The notes under the pieces were generated by a model. It made no database searches, was not told the DNA's origin, and was given only the letters and a program-made list of their open reading frames with translations. A stretch of DNA of 64,000 bases, from assembly GCF_900114475.1 (NCBI RefSeq), contig NZ_FOTE01000006.1, forward strand, positions 1 to 64,000. Direction: 5' to 3'. The DNA is from Paenibacillus sp. 1_12 (lineage in GTDB: Bacteria; Bacillota; Bacilli; Paenibacillales; NBRC-103111). The translations under genes and the position numbers were made by a program. Positions 34,232 to 43,212 of the stretch are shown one piece after another (the first letter of the stretch is position 1; each line of letters begins with the position of its first letter).

Positions 34232-34867
34232 TCAAACTGATTTCCCACGGTTCAACCCTTTCTGCAGCAAACCCAGTAATGAATCCGCCAACAGAGCAAG
34301 CAGCGCAGCAGGAACTGCTCCTGCATACAGACGTGCCGGGTTATCCATATTGATACCAGCATAGATTTCCCTGCCCAGTCCCTCTCCTCCGATCAAAGGA
34401 GCGATCGTCGCTACTCCAATGGCAATAACCGCCGATATCCGGATACCTGTAAATACAAATGGCAGTGCTAGCGGCAGCTGAACACGAAATAGCAGTTGGG
34501 TAGCACTCATACCGACACCACGTCCTGCTTCAGCTATAGCCGGATCCACCTGGGTTAAGCCAACATAGGTATTTCGGATAATCGGAAGCAATGAATACAG
34601 GAATAAGCCGATCACGACAGTTGTAAAGCCAAGCCCGAACACAATCATTAGCAGTACCAGTAGCGCCAAGCTTGGAAATACTTGTACGATATTCGCCAAG
34701 AGGAGAATTATGCTCCCTAGTCTGCGGTTACCAGCAGCTACGATACCAAGTGGAATTCCTGCCAACAAGGCAAGCGCAAGACCAGTCAGTACCATGACTA
34801 CATGCTGAAAGGTGAGTTCCAACAAATAAGACCAATTCTCGCCTACATACCGGAAAAACAAATCCAT
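34232..34867 (-). CDS. opuCD: osmoprotectant ABC transporter permease
   Basis: The 211-residue permease has five to six membrane helices and the BPD_transp_1 signature (GIPLGIVAAGNRRLG start, EAGRGVGMSATQLLFRVQLPLALPF coupling EAA loop). It is the last gene of a four-gene operon, with the order ATPase, permease, binding protein, permease of OpuC of Bacillus. The transporter takes up glycine betaine, carnitine or choline under osmotic stress; the exact ligand is inferred from the family. Confidence 0.87.
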   Translation of the reverse strand: MDLFFRYVGENWSYLLELTFQHVVMVLTGLALALLAGIPLGIVAAGNRRLGSIILLLANIVQVFPSLALLVLLMIVFGLGFTTVVIGLFLYSLLPIIRNTYVGLTQVDPAIAEAGRGVGMSATQLLFRVQLPLALPFVFTGIRISAVIAIGVATIAPLIGGEGLGREIYAGINMDNPARLYAGAVPAALLALLADSLLGLLQKGLNRGKSV

Positions 34868-34882
34868 GAGCGCTACTCCTTG

Positions 34883-35773
34883 TTATTGTAATAAACCTGT
34901 TTTTCTTAAATACTCTTCGGCTACCTTTCTTTCGTTTCTTTTATTAACGTCAACCTCATAGTTAAGCTCAATCATCGTCTGCATGTCGATTTTACCCTTA
35001 AGAAGACCAATAATCTCTTCTAATTCCGGATGTTTGGCAAGAACCTCTTTACGAATAACCGGGGAGGCATCATAAGGTGGGAAAAATTGTTTATCATCCT
35101 TCAGCGATTTTAAATGATATTCTTTAATCCGCGAGTCCGTTGAATAGGCAAGAACAATATCCACATTTTTGCTGGCTACAGCTTTATATACAAGGGCCAC
35201 TTCCATCGGAAGCGTTTTGACGAATGCGAAGCCGTAATGCTTTTTGAAGGCAGGGTAGCCGTCGCTTTCCCTTTCCAACCAGGTGGTATCGACTCCAAGT
35301 GTCATGCTTGCAGCCATGGGTGCGACATCTGAAATCTTTTCCAGCTTATATGTATCAGCTACCTCAGTCGAAACCGTGAACGCATACGTATTTTCAAAAC
35401 CGTAGGGATCAAACCAATGAAAGCCAAAATACTTATCAAACCCTTGTTGAGCCTGTTTTAATACTTCAGCTCTGTCTTTGGTCGGCTCAATCGGAAAATA
35501 GTTATCAAAGATGATCCCCGTATACAGTATGCCCATTTGGATGTCATTGCTCTTCAGGGCTTGTGCTACAACAGTGCTTGATGCCAGATCCGGAAGCACA
35601 TCGACTTTCAAACCGGTTCTGCTCTCAATCATGAGCTTGTGCATCTGTGCTAAAATCTTTGGCTCCGAGAAAGTCTGCGTGCCTATGATGATGGTTTCTG
35701 ATTTCCCGCAGCCTGAAGGAATAATCATCACCGTAATCATTATAAGCCGAAGGACATAACTTATCCGTTTCAT
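34883..35773 (-). CDS. opuCC: osmoprotectant ABC transporter substrate-binding lipoprotein
   Basis: The 296-residue protein has a lipoprotein signal (MKRISYVLRLIMITVMII, lipobox PSGC) and an OpuAC-type binding domain (IIIGTQTFSEPKILAQMH, LPDLASSTVVAQALKSNDIQ, VDIVLAYSTDSRIKEYHL). It should bind quaternary ammonium compounds outside the membrane. The ATG at 35773 follows GGAGGT; the open frame further upstream overlaps the permease gene and has no signal. It lies 16 bases after opuCB. Confidence 0.88.
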   Translation of the reverse strand: MKRISYVLRLIMITVMIIPSGCGKSETIIIGTQTFSEPKILAQMHKLMIESRTGLKVDVLPDLASSTVVAQALKSNDIQMGILYTGIIFDNYFPIEPTKDRAEVLKQAQQGFDKYFGFHWFDPYGFENTYAFTVSTEVADTYKLEKISDVAPMAASMTLGVDTTWLERESDGYPAFKKHYGFAFVKTLPMEVALVYKAVASKNVDIVLAYSTDSRIKEYHLKSLKDDKQFFPPYDASPVIRKEVLAKHPELEEIIGLLKGKIDMQTMIELNYEVDVNKRNERKVAEEYLRKTGLLQ

Positions 35774-35789
35774 AGATATACCTCCATGA

Positions 35790-36455
35790 CTACGCTGTAT
35801 TGGAGACTGGTCGGGTCCGTGCCTTGGCCGTCGCCCATTTCTCCGCAACACTTAAGATATAATCGGCTGCAAGCGCAAGTAGCACCGCCAGAACAGCGCC
35901 TGTAAGGATAAGCTCCTTCTTATTTGTACCCATGCCGGCAAAAATCAACTGCCCGAGCCCTCCAGCGCCAATCAGCGTAGCTAAGGTCGCCCAGCTAATC
36001 ACATAAACCGTGGTCACCCGAATGCCTGTCATGATATAAGGAACGGATAAAGGTAACTGTATGTTCAGCAAACGTTGCCTTTTACTGTAGCCCATACCGA
36101 TTGCCGCTTCCAACAAATTAGGATCAACAGACCGGAATCCTGTATACGTGTTGCGTATAATAGGCATCAATGAGTATAGAAACAAAGCGAATATGGCTGG
36201 AGTCCGTCCAACCCCAAGGATGGGGATAAGAATCGCCAGCAGCGCTAAGCTCGGTATCGTTTGCAATATATTGGCAATAGCAAACACGACACCGTTTATC
36301 CAGGAAATGCGGTTTGAGGCAAGCCATATGCCGATGGGAATCGCCACGACCGCTCCAAGCAGCACCGAGACAGCTGAGATAACCAAATGCTCCTGCAGCG
36401 CACGTAATATATCACCTTGGCGATTTACCACAAAATCGATATAACCCCAGCTCAT
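35790..36455 (-). CDS. opuCB: osmoprotectant ABC transporter permease
   Basis: The 221-residue permease resembles its sister OpuCD (LGAVVAIPIGIWLASNR, EAAIGMGYSKRQRLLNIQLPLSVPY). It has five or six membrane helices. It overlaps the ATPase gene by four bases (ATGA), so translation is coupled. Together the two permeases form the channel for the binding protein OpuCC. Confidence 0.88.
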   Translation of the reverse strand: MSWGYIDFVVNRQGDILRALQEHLVISAVSVLLGAVVAIPIGIWLASNRISWINGVVFAIANILQTIPSLALLAILIPILGVGRTPAIFALFLYSLMPIIRNTYTGFRSVDPNLLEAAIGMGYSKRQRLLNIQLPLSVPYIMTGIRVTTVYVISWATLATLIGAGGLGQLIFAGMGTNKKELILTGAVLAVLLALAADYILSVAEKWATAKARTRPVSNTA

Positions 36456-37660
36456 TCTTCATCCCCCTTTTCCTCCTGTAAATTGTCGTTTATTTCAGAT
36501 TCGTCAGCCGCTATACCTTCCAGCTCTGGATCAATTTCGGGAGGCGTGTACACTTCTGCAAGGTGACGGACAATGCTTCCCTTTGTAATCAAGCCGACAA
36601 ACGATTCGCCCTTAGTCACAGGGATATAGGGAAGCTCCTGCTCATTCATCAATGTGATGGCGGTAGTTAGAGGTGAGCCTGCTTCTACAAAATGTAGAAA
36701 AGGTCTCATTACATCAGCCAAAGTTGCGTGCTCTTCACGATACCGGTCCAACACCCGGAAAATCGAGGCATAACCGAGCAGCTTAGAACTCCGATCCACA
36801 ATGATCAGAGAATCGACCCTCCGTTTTTTCATTAATTTGATTGCTTCCGCCAAGCCGCGTGTCGGATATGCAGTCACCGTATTTTCAGTCATTGCTTCCT
36901 CTACTGTGTACGGCTCATCCGGCGTTTCAACCTGTAGTCGTTTCTCACCAATAAAGCTTTTTACGAAATCATTGGACGGGTGCCGTAATATTTGTTCTGG
37001 GCGGCCCATCTGAACAACTTCGCCCTCTTTCATTAAGACAATCGTGTCGGCAATCTTCAGCGCTTCATCCATATCATGGGTAACAAAAACAATCGTTTGC
37101 TTCAGTTCCTGCTGTAATCTTACCAGCTCGTCCTGTAGCTGCTCACGGCTAATCGGATCTAAAGCACTGAAAGGCTCGTCTAGCAGTATAAGCTCTGGTT
37201 CAGCAGCAAGCGCACGAATAATTCCAATACGCTGCTGCTGCCCGCCGCTAAGCTCAGATGGATAACGACTCCGGTATGTTTCGGGGTCGAGATTAACCAG
37301 TCGGAGAAGCTCATCCACCCTTTTATTAATCCGATCCCGATCCCATTTCCGTAAGCGGGGAACCACGGATACATTGTCAGCTATCGTCATATGAGGGAAC
37401 AATCCGATGTTCTGAATGACATAGCCGATACTTCTTCGCAGCTCCACCGCATTCGTTTTTGATATGTCCCTACCACGAATCAGCACCCTGCCCTCACTCG
37501 GATCGTTCAAGCGGTTGATGAGCTTCATCAATGTCGTTTTTCCGCAGCCGCTGGGGCCGATTAACACGGTTAATTCGTTTTCTTTGAATTCAATATCAAC
37601 ATGCTTGAGGGCAACGTAACCATCATCATAGGCCTTTCTGACATTTTCGAATCGTATCAT
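36452..37660 (-). CDS. opuCA: osmoprotectant ABC transporter ATP-binding protein with CBS domains
   Basis: The 402-residue protein has an ABC ATPase domain (Walker A GPSGCGKT at 35-42, LSGGQQQR signature, LILLDEPFSALD Walker B) and two C-terminal CBS domains (about 250-370; ENTVTAYPTRGLAEAIKLM, VMRPFLHFVEAGSPLTTAI). CBS domains in OpuA/OpuC ATPases sense ionic strength or c-di-AMP. The ATG at 37660 follows AGGA by six bases; the open frame reaches 37729 but overlaps the next gene's end. The C-terminus is acidic. Confidence 0.9.
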   Translation of the reverse strand: MIRFENVRKAYDDGYVALKHVDIEFKENELTVLIGPSGCGKTTLMKLINRLNDPSEGRVLIRGRDISKTNAVELRRSIGYVIQNIGLFPHMTIADNVSVVPRLRKWDRDRINKRVDELLRLVNLDPETYRSRYPSELSGGQQQRIGIIRALAAEPELILLDEPFSALDPISREQLQDELVRLQQELKQTIVFVTHDMDEALKIADTIVLMKEGEVVQMGRPEQILRHPSNDFVKSFIGEKRLQVETPDEPYTVEEAMTENTVTAYPTRGLAEAIKLMKKRRVDSLIIVDRSSKLLGYASIFRVLDRYREEHATLADVMRPFLHFVEAGSPLTTAITLMNEQELPYIPVTKGESFVGLITKGSIVRHLAEVYTPPEIDPELEGIAADESEINDNLQEEKGDEE

Positions 37661-37710
37661 TTGTCGTCCTGACACTCCTTTCCTTATATTGGTTTGCCCC
37701 AATTTAGCGG

Positions 37711-38226
37711 CTATATGCGTTTCGTCCAAAATCCGCCGCGGAACATTCTCGGCTCATGAGAAATAATAAACGCTTTAGGAGCCAGTTCTTCAACTACTTG
37801 TAACAATCGCTTCTCTTGGTTCCTTTTAGTTAAAACCTGCATGACCATACGCGGCCCGTCTTTTCCTTCAGCAACCCAACTGGTCACACCAAAACCTTTT
37901 TCTCTCAGGGTAGCCGGAAGCTTCACCGATTCATAATCAACAACAATCTGCAGCATCGAATACCCTAAAGCAATCCATTCTTCAATCTGCATACCCAGCC
38001 ATACCCCCGCACCCCAACCAATACAATAAGCTGCCAAATTGACAGGTTCATCAATGCTGTTCAAAACAATATTTAGTGCCATTAAGTATACAAAAACCTC
38101 AAAAATACTTATGAATGAAGCCAGAATTCGTCTTGATTTCATGACGAGTATGATACGGACCGTAAAGAGTGAAACATAGATCATATTCATTGCGACGATG
38201 GTAAGTATAGTTTGGATAGAAATCAT
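37711..38226 (-). CDS. UPF0316 (DUF2179) membrane protein
   Basis: The 171-residue protein has an N-terminal membrane part of three helices (ILTIVAMNMIYVSLFTVRII, SFISIFEVFVYLMALNIVL, AAYCIGWGAGVWLGM) and a C-terminal DUF2179 domain of about 90 residues (LREKGFGVTSWVAEGKDGPR, VMQVLTKRNQEKRLLQVVE). UPF0316 proteins are common in Bacillales and of unknown function, perhaps ligand-gated membrane proteins. The ATG at 38226 follows GAAGGGG. It lies just upstream of opuCA and may be co-transcribed. Confidence 0.88.
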   Translation of the reverse strand: MISIQTILTIVAMNMIYVSLFTVRIILVMKSRRILASFISIFEVFVYLMALNIVLNSIDEPVNLAAYCIGWGAGVWLGMQIEEWIALGYSMLQIVVDYESVKLPATLREKGFGVTSWVAEGKDGPRMVMQVLTKRNQEKRLLQVVEELAPKAFIISHEPRMFRGGFWTKRI

Positions 38227-38278
38227 ACAGATATCCCCTTCCATTGCATCATATTTTTCGTCTATAGCTTTTCGTATA

Positions 38279-38316
38279 ACAAAAAAACCATGATTTTTAA
38301 ATAGTCATGGCTTTTT
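38279..38316. terminator. bidirectional terminator
   Basis: AACCATGA pairs with TCATGGCTT around a loop, flanked by A7 and T5. On the minus strand it ends the amidase gene. Confidence 0.75.
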
Positions 38317-38409
38317 GAAGCTATTAAATGTCTAATCTAACCTTTTAAGTTATTTACAATTCATAAAGATCCAAAAAATGTTGAAATATTAATTTTATGA
38401 AGTATGACA

Positions 38410-39363
38410 CTAACCGTTAAAATAATCTTTCAATCCATCCACGATCGCTTCCGCTGCTTTTAACTGATAATCGGAAGTCCGAATAATGGCTTCGTCCTTA
38501 GGATTCGATAGAAACCCGAGCTCAATCAAGGCAGAAGGTCTGGTGTTCTCCCGCAGTACGTGAAAATCACCATAAGAAATTCCATTGCTTTTCAATCCAA
38601 AAGTCCCACTCAGTTGAGCTTCGATTTTTCTCGCCAATGGCATGTCCTTAGATTCTGAATAAAAAAAAGTTAAAGTACCGCTGACGAGCTTTGGCGACGC
38701 ATTGTAATGGATACTGACAAAAGCGTCTGCACGTTTCGCTATGCTAATTTCAACCCGTTTGGATAGTTCTGGCTTCTCTTTATCATCGGTTCTGGTCAAG
38801 ATTACTTCAGCACCGGAAAAACGAAGCTTTTCTGCCAAATAACTGGATGTTTGTAAGTTAAGCGATTTTTCACTCGTGCCATACATCTTTCCTATTCCCC
38901 CGTGATCATTCCCACCATGCCCTGGATCAATGACAATTACTTTTCCTTTTAGCCCAGGGTTAGAACGGATTGGGTTATTGATCTGGCTCACGGATACCTT
39001 AGTTTGTTTAGGAGAAGATGTATTGCTTTTACCTGACTGTAGGACATTAGAAGAAGCCATATTACTTGTATTCGACTGATTTTGAGAATTTGTTTTTAAG
39101 TATTGACCGGCTACCCAACCTATCGTGTTTCCTGTTTGAATTTTGAGCCATCCATACGATTCTTGGGAAACAGATACCAAAGTGTCCCTCTTTAGAGATC
39201 CTATCACTGTGGAATTAATATCCGGACTGCTGCGAATGTTCAAAGACGAGGCTTGTACGATTGCCGCATTGTTTTTCACCGGTTGCGCTTTCGCGGATGG
39301 TTGCCACCCTATGTTGAAGACACAAATACAAATGATAGCCGCCCTGATAGTTTTTGACACCAT
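38410..39363 (-). CDS. N-acetylmuramoyl-L-alanine amidase with SH3b domain
   Basis: The 317-residue secreted protein has a signal peptide (VSKTIRAAIICICVFNIGW), an SH3b wall-binding domain (about 35-95; ASSLNIRSSPDINSTVIGSL, GWLKIQTGNTIGWVAGQYL), a Ser/Gln linker, and an Amidase_3 domain (about 140-317; IVIDPGHGGNDHG, FVSIHYNA, ALIELGFLSNPKDE) with zinc His residues and the catalytic Glu. It cuts the bond between MurNAc and L-Ala in peptidoglycan. The start at 39363 lies seven bases after GGGG; upstream codons are in frame but lack a site. Possible roles are cell separation or sporulation. Confidence 0.92.
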   Translation of the reverse strand: MVSKTIRAAIICICVFNIGWQPSAKAQPVKNNAAIVQASSLNIRSSPDINSTVIGSLKRDTLVSVSQESYGWLKIQTGNTIGWVAGQYLKTNSQNQSNTSNMASSNVLQSGKSNTSSPKQTKVSVSQINNPIRSNPGLKGKVIVIDPGHGGNDHGGIGKMYGTSEKSLNLQTSSYLAEKLRFSGAEVILTRTDDKEKPELSKRVEISIAKRADAFVSIHYNASPKLVSGTLTFFYSESKDMPLARKIEAQLSGTFGLKSNGISYGDFHVLRENTRPSALIELGFLSNPKDEAIIRTSDYQLKAAEAIVDGLKDYFNG

Positions 39364-39583
39364 TAGCATACCCCATTTATACGACCGTTGTCGGTTTATG
39401 TATAAATATAGCAGGAATGAGGCGCTGCTCACAGAGTACATTTCCTTATCTTTCCTATATCTAATCTGGATTTTAGAGGCAAAAAATCAGGAAAAAAGGC
39501 TTGAAATGCATCAATACGAGTCCTTTTGTTGATCAAGAGAATATCACTTCAAAATATTTTTGTAGGCCTTGGTTGCCCAAATA

Positions 39584-39614
39584 TCAAAAAAAGACCCATC
39601 CTGTTGATGGGTCT
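39584..39614 (-). terminator. Rho-independent terminator
   Basis: AGACCCATC (39592-39600) pairs with GATGGGTCT (39606-39614); the minus strand runs into seven T. It ends the gene at 39624. Confidence 0.88.
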
Positions 39615-39623
39615 AATTCTTGT

Positions 39624-40133
39624 TTATACGGAATTCTCGTCTTCCTCAACAGCAAATTCAAAATCGTCCATATCAAAGATGTGAACTGGAATCCGTGCTT
39701 CAATAATTCTATCCACTAAATCCGGTTGATCCGTCATAATCGGAGCTTTCTCTCGCAACGAGGTCAATATCAGCTCAGTCTCAATAGGGTCAAAATCTTC
39801 ACCGTACTCCGTATTATCGTAGGCATTTACCACGGTAAACGACACATTGTCGTTGAATGGCAAAGGCGGGCTTTTTCCCCAAGGTGTAGCCAATGCACGC
39901 TCCAGCTTTTTCTTGTTGAAAGGCTCCTCAAGCAGCGCTATGAGCTCGCTAATCTTTGATCGTACATGAGCCTCATCAATGGATAAAGGCATGACGGGCT
40001 CCTTGCTTTCTATCATTTCATACAATTCGCTTATTGTTGTATAAGGAACCAGATATTCCACGGCTTGACTCGGCACGAGCATTTCCCCGTACACGGCAAT
40101 CATCACAGCCTCAATCACAAAACGCTTGCGCAA
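39624..40133 (-). CDS. conserved hypothetical protein
   Basis: The 169-residue protein starts with TTG eight bases after AGGGGG. It begins KRFVIEAVMIAVYGEMLVPSQ and contains SKEPVMPLSIDEAHVRSKI, ALATPWGKSPPLPF and MTDQPDLVDRIIEARIPVHIF, with an acidic end (EFAVEEDENSV). From memory, similar Paenibacillus proteins are sometimes labelled ADP-heptose synthase, but I see no nucleotidyltransferase or kinase motif that supports it. The function is unknown. It is a single-gene unit. Confidence 0.7.
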   Translation of the reverse strand: MRKRFVIEAVMIAVYGEMLVPSQAVEYLVPYTTISELYEMIESKEPVMPLSIDEAHVRSKISELIALLEEPFNKKKLERALATPWGKSPPLPFNDNVSFTVVNAYDNTEYGEDFDPIETELILTSLREKAPIMTDQPDLVDRIIEARIPVHIFDMDDFEFAVEEDENSV

Positions 40134-40252
40134 AACTTTGTCCCCCTAACAATAGATGAAAATCTGCATCTGTATACAGACTATAATCTCATTATTATAT
40201 CACAAGGAGACCAAGTTCGCTGAACTCTCCAATAAACAGTCCTTCTCCGTAC

Positions 40253-41092
40253 TTACAATTGTTCCAACAGCTTTGCCAAATTGCTGATCGAGCGGGCGGA
40301 TGCCAGCTTCTGATCCTCATTTCCTTCATACTCGACGGACAACCAGCCTGAATAATCAGCATGTTTCAAGCTCGATAAAACAAACGGCAGATCCACGTCA
40401 CCCTCTCCGGGAACCTGACCGCCATATACGAGTCCACTGAGCGAAGAATAGGTTTTACCTTTATGCTCACTATCCGTAATTTTCTTGAAATCCTTCAAAT
40501 GCACATGTGTTACTAAGTCAATCAGCTGGTTAATAGCTACATTCGGCTGTTCGTCTACTAGCAGGAAATTCCCCGTGTCAAACGTATTTCGCAAATATGG
40601 CGAGCCGACCTCAGTGATGATTTTGGATACCTGCTCCACCTTTCCAGCAAATAGTCCATGATTTTCTAGGCAAAGAGTAACTCCCTTGACTCCTGCATAA
40701 GCTGCTGCCTCTCTCAAACCATCCAATATCCAATCCTTGGCTTGCTCGAAGGTCATGTCTCCAGTCTTATCGCCTGAAAATACCCTTACGACCTCCGCTC
40801 CCAGCAGTACAGCCATATCCACACTCAAGCATATATCCTGAATCTGCTCCTTACGCTTCTTCTCATCGAGTTGGGCCAGATTATTGCTCGCCCCAAAGCA
40901 GGCTAGCTTCAAGCTGTTTCGTCTGAGCGCCTCACGTACCGGCTCAATATCGGAATCCGGATTCCAGAACATACTGAGCAGCTCCACGCCGTCAGCACCT
41001 GTAGTTGCAGCAAAATCAATGAAATCAGCGTTTGTCCACGTTTTATCATAAAAGCTCTGATGACAGCTCCATGCGCTTAATGCGATTTTCAT
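40253..41092 (-). CDS. sugar phosphate isomerase/epimerase (TIM-barrel)
   Basis: The 279-residue protein is an AP_endonuc_2/xylose-isomerase-like TIM barrel: GADGVELLSMFWNP, VVRVFSGDKTGDM, TLCLENHGLFAG, NTFDTGNFLLV, HVHLKDFKKI and GWLSVEYEGNED hold the metal Glu, Asp and His. The ATG at 41092 follows AGGAGGG; the open frame to 41224 crosses this site. It is the third gene of the Gfo/Idh operon, likely acting on a keto- or inosose-type sugar. The substrate is unknown. Confidence 0.87.
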   Translation of the reverse strand: MKIALSAWSCHQSFYDKTWTNADFIDFAATTGADGVELLSMFWNPDSDIEPVREALRRNSLKLACFGASNNLAQLDEKKRKEQIQDICLSVDMAVLLGAEVVRVFSGDKTGDMTFEQAKDWILDGLREAAAYAGVKGVTLCLENHGLFAGKVEQVSKIITEVGSPYLRNTFDTGNFLLVDEQPNVAINQLIDLVTHVHLKDFKKITDSEHKGKTYSSLSGLVYGGQVPGEGDVDLPFVLSSLKHADYSGWLSVEYEGNEDQKLASARSISNLAKLLEQL

Positions 41093-41156
41093 ATATCCAT
41101 TCCCTCCTGTCATTTCGATGAACCACCTGATCGATTCTACAACACAACACATTTGT

Positions 41157-42038
41157 CTATTGATAATTGCGAATATAAGTGACTGCCTTCCGAATATCGA
41201 CCTCGGGCTGGTCGCCAACTTCACGTTCTATGGTCAAATACCCTGAATATCCAATTTGCTGCAGCGCTTGAAAATATTCAGTAAACTTGACATGTCCCTC
41301 CCCGAGCGGAACCTCTTCAAAAGCTCGACCGGACGCTGCCAGTTGGGCGATATGCTCATGCGTCATTTTGTTATACCCCAAATAACCGTATACTTCCTTT
41401 GGATCAATTTCGCGAACTCTTATGCCATCCTTCACATGCGTATGCACAATATAATCCTTCAGCAGCCATACTCCCTGAACGGGATCATCTCCTGTCACCA
41501 TTACCATGTTAGCCGGATCGAAATTCACGGAAACTCCGTTTTGTGTCAACGAATCCAGAAATGTCTTCAATCTGGACGCAGGCTCAGGACCAGTCTCGAT
41601 AGCAAAATAAGCGTTCATACTATGCGCATAGCCGCTCAGCTCCTCACAAGCTGACTGCATGGCTTCATAAATCCGATCATTCGTATCAGTCGGAACAATA
41701 CCTATGTGGGTTGTGACAATATTCGTTCCAAGCTCAAGCGCCAGATCGAGAATCCGCTTTGATTGTTCAATCTTCCCAAGATTCGCCACTGCATCCTGAA
41801 AGCCATGGCCTCCCAAATCACCGCATAACGCCGAGATTTCCAAACCTAATGAATCAATATAGCTTTTGAGCTCGCGACGAGCTTGTGCCGATAATCCTAC
41901 TGGATCCATCTCACCTGAAACCGCGTAAATTTGCACGCCATCGGCGCCAACCTCCTGCGCCTTCTTTAAACCTTCACGAACACCAACCCCAAAGCTATCG
42001 ACGATCACACCAACTTTATTGGCTAGCTTCATTTTCAA
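41157..42038 (-). CDS. sugar phosphate isomerase/epimerase (TIM-barrel)
   Basis: The 293-residue TIM-barrel protein resembles its downstream neighbour in fold but not closely in sequence: GADGVQIYAVSGEM, NIVTTHIGIVPTD, YFAIETGPEPASRL, VNFDPANMV, HTHVKDGIR and YLTIEREVGD are the metal-site strands. The TTG at 42038 lies four bases and an ATG at 42032 ten bases from GGAGGT; either may be used. It lies between the dehydrogenase and the second isomerase, 30 bases from the former. Confidence 0.87.
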   Translation of the reverse strand: MKMKLANKVGVIVDSFGVGVREGLKKAQEVGADGVQIYAVSGEMDPVGLSAQARRELKSYIDSLGLEISALCGDLGGHGFQDAVANLGKIEQSKRILDLALELGTNIVTTHIGIVPTDTNDRIYEAMQSACEELSGYAHSMNAYFAIETGPEPASRLKTFLDSLTQNGVSVNFDPANMVMVTGDDPVQGVWLLKDYIVHTHVKDGIRVREIDPKEVYGYLGYNKMTHEHIAQLAASGRAFEEVPLGEGHVKFTEYFQALQQIGYSGYLTIEREVGDQPEVDIRKAVTYIRNYQ

Positions 42039-42068
42039 GATACCTCCTTCATGTATATTTTCTGGTGA

Positions 42069-43127
42069 TTAAAACTGAATCTCCTTACCTTCAGCTGCCG
42101 ATTGATAAATCGCACTTAATATTTTAATCATTTCGACCCCATCCTCTACTGGACATAACGTTTCCGTTCGACCGCGGCAGCAATCGACAAAATGAGCAAT
42201 CTCTGCATTAAAGCCAGGTTGGAATTGAAAGGTTGGATGATCGATCTGCGGAGTCATATTGACAATCGTATTCTGTTGTTCGGACATCATGTGCAGCTCG
42301 GGTTCAATTTCGGCTCCACCCTTATCGCCATATAATTTAACAGCAAGCTCATCCTTGCGGGCATGCAGCGTGAAGCTGACATCCACCATCAATGAAGCTC
42401 CGTTCTCAAAACGGATCAATGCATTCGCCAAATCCTCGACATCATTATGGTCAGCGTTATAATCCGCTGCCTTGTAATAGGATAAATTTTCGATATGGGC
42501 GCGGTTTCCAAGCTTACGATATGTATTGCCGCTAACCGATTTGACCTTCGGCTTCCCCATCAAATACCAGCACAAATCTATCACATGCACACCAAGATCA
42601 ATTAGTGGTCCGCCACCAGAGCGCTCTTTATCCGAAAACCAGCCACCTGGATTTCCGAGACGACGTAAGCAAGAGGCTTTGGAATAATAAATCTCGCCCA
42701 ATTGGCCGGCGTCCACAAATTTGCGCAGAGTTTGCACATTCATACCGAAACGTCTGACGTAGCCGACCTGAAGCACTTTTCCCGAGTCCTTAACTGCCTT
42801 TTGCACACGTAGTGCTTCTTCTACCGTTTTGCAAAGAGGCTTTTCACATAATACATGCTTTCCTGCTTCCAGAGCTGCGATGGCAATTTCCGCATGCGTA
42901 TGATTCCAAGTACAGATACTGACAGCTTCAATATCTGGATTTTTCAGCAGGTTCTGAACATCCGTATACGTAGTTTTCACACCATAACGTTCTGCTTTTT
43001 CCTGAGCTCTCGTTTCATTCAAATCACAGATTGCGCTTAATTCTACTTCTGGATGTACAGAATATGCAGTCAAATGGGCCTCGGATATCGATCCGGCACC
43101 GATGACGGCAATTTTCAATTTAGACAT
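42069..43127 (-). CDS. Gfo/Idh/MocA-family oxidoreductase
   Basis: The 352-residue protein has the family's N-terminal Rossmann domain (KIAVIGAGSISEAHLTAY), the GKHVLCEKPLCKT motif with the catalytic Lys, and the C-terminal domain with GGGPLIDLGVHVIDLCWYLMG, where Asp and His complete the site. It oxidises or reduces a sugar or inositol hydroxyl with NAD(P). It starts the three-gene operon, with the ATG at 43127 ten bases after GGAGGT. The operon is divergent from an AraC regulator. Confidence 0.92.
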   Translation of the reverse strand: MSKLKIAVIGAGSISEAHLTAYSVHPEVELSAICDLNETRAQEKAERYGVKTTYTDVQNLLKNPDIEAVSICTWNHTHAEIAIAALEAGKHVLCEKPLCKTVEEALRVQKAVKDSGKVLQVGYVRRFGMNVQTLRKFVDAGQLGEIYYSKASCLRRLGNPGGWFSDKERSGGGPLIDLGVHVIDLCWYLMGKPKVKSVSGNTYRKLGNRAHIENLSYYKAADYNADHNDVEDLANALIRFENGASLMVDVSFTLHARKDELAVKLYGDKGGAEIEPELHMMSEQQNTIVNMTPQIDHPTFQFQPGFNAEIAHFVDCCRGRTETLCPVEDGVEMIKILSAIYQSAAEGKEIQF

Positions 43128-43212
43128 GGCGTCAGCTACCTCCAATGTATGTTACAATAGGATAAATACCTAACAACCATACCATGGAGCTGAGATGGAG
43201 TGAATGCATTAA

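Noticed and set aside
35774-35851. Longer N-terminus for the osmoprotectant-binding protein
   Set aside because: The extension overlaps the permease gene, has no signal peptide and precedes a good GGAGGT site and ATG at 35773.
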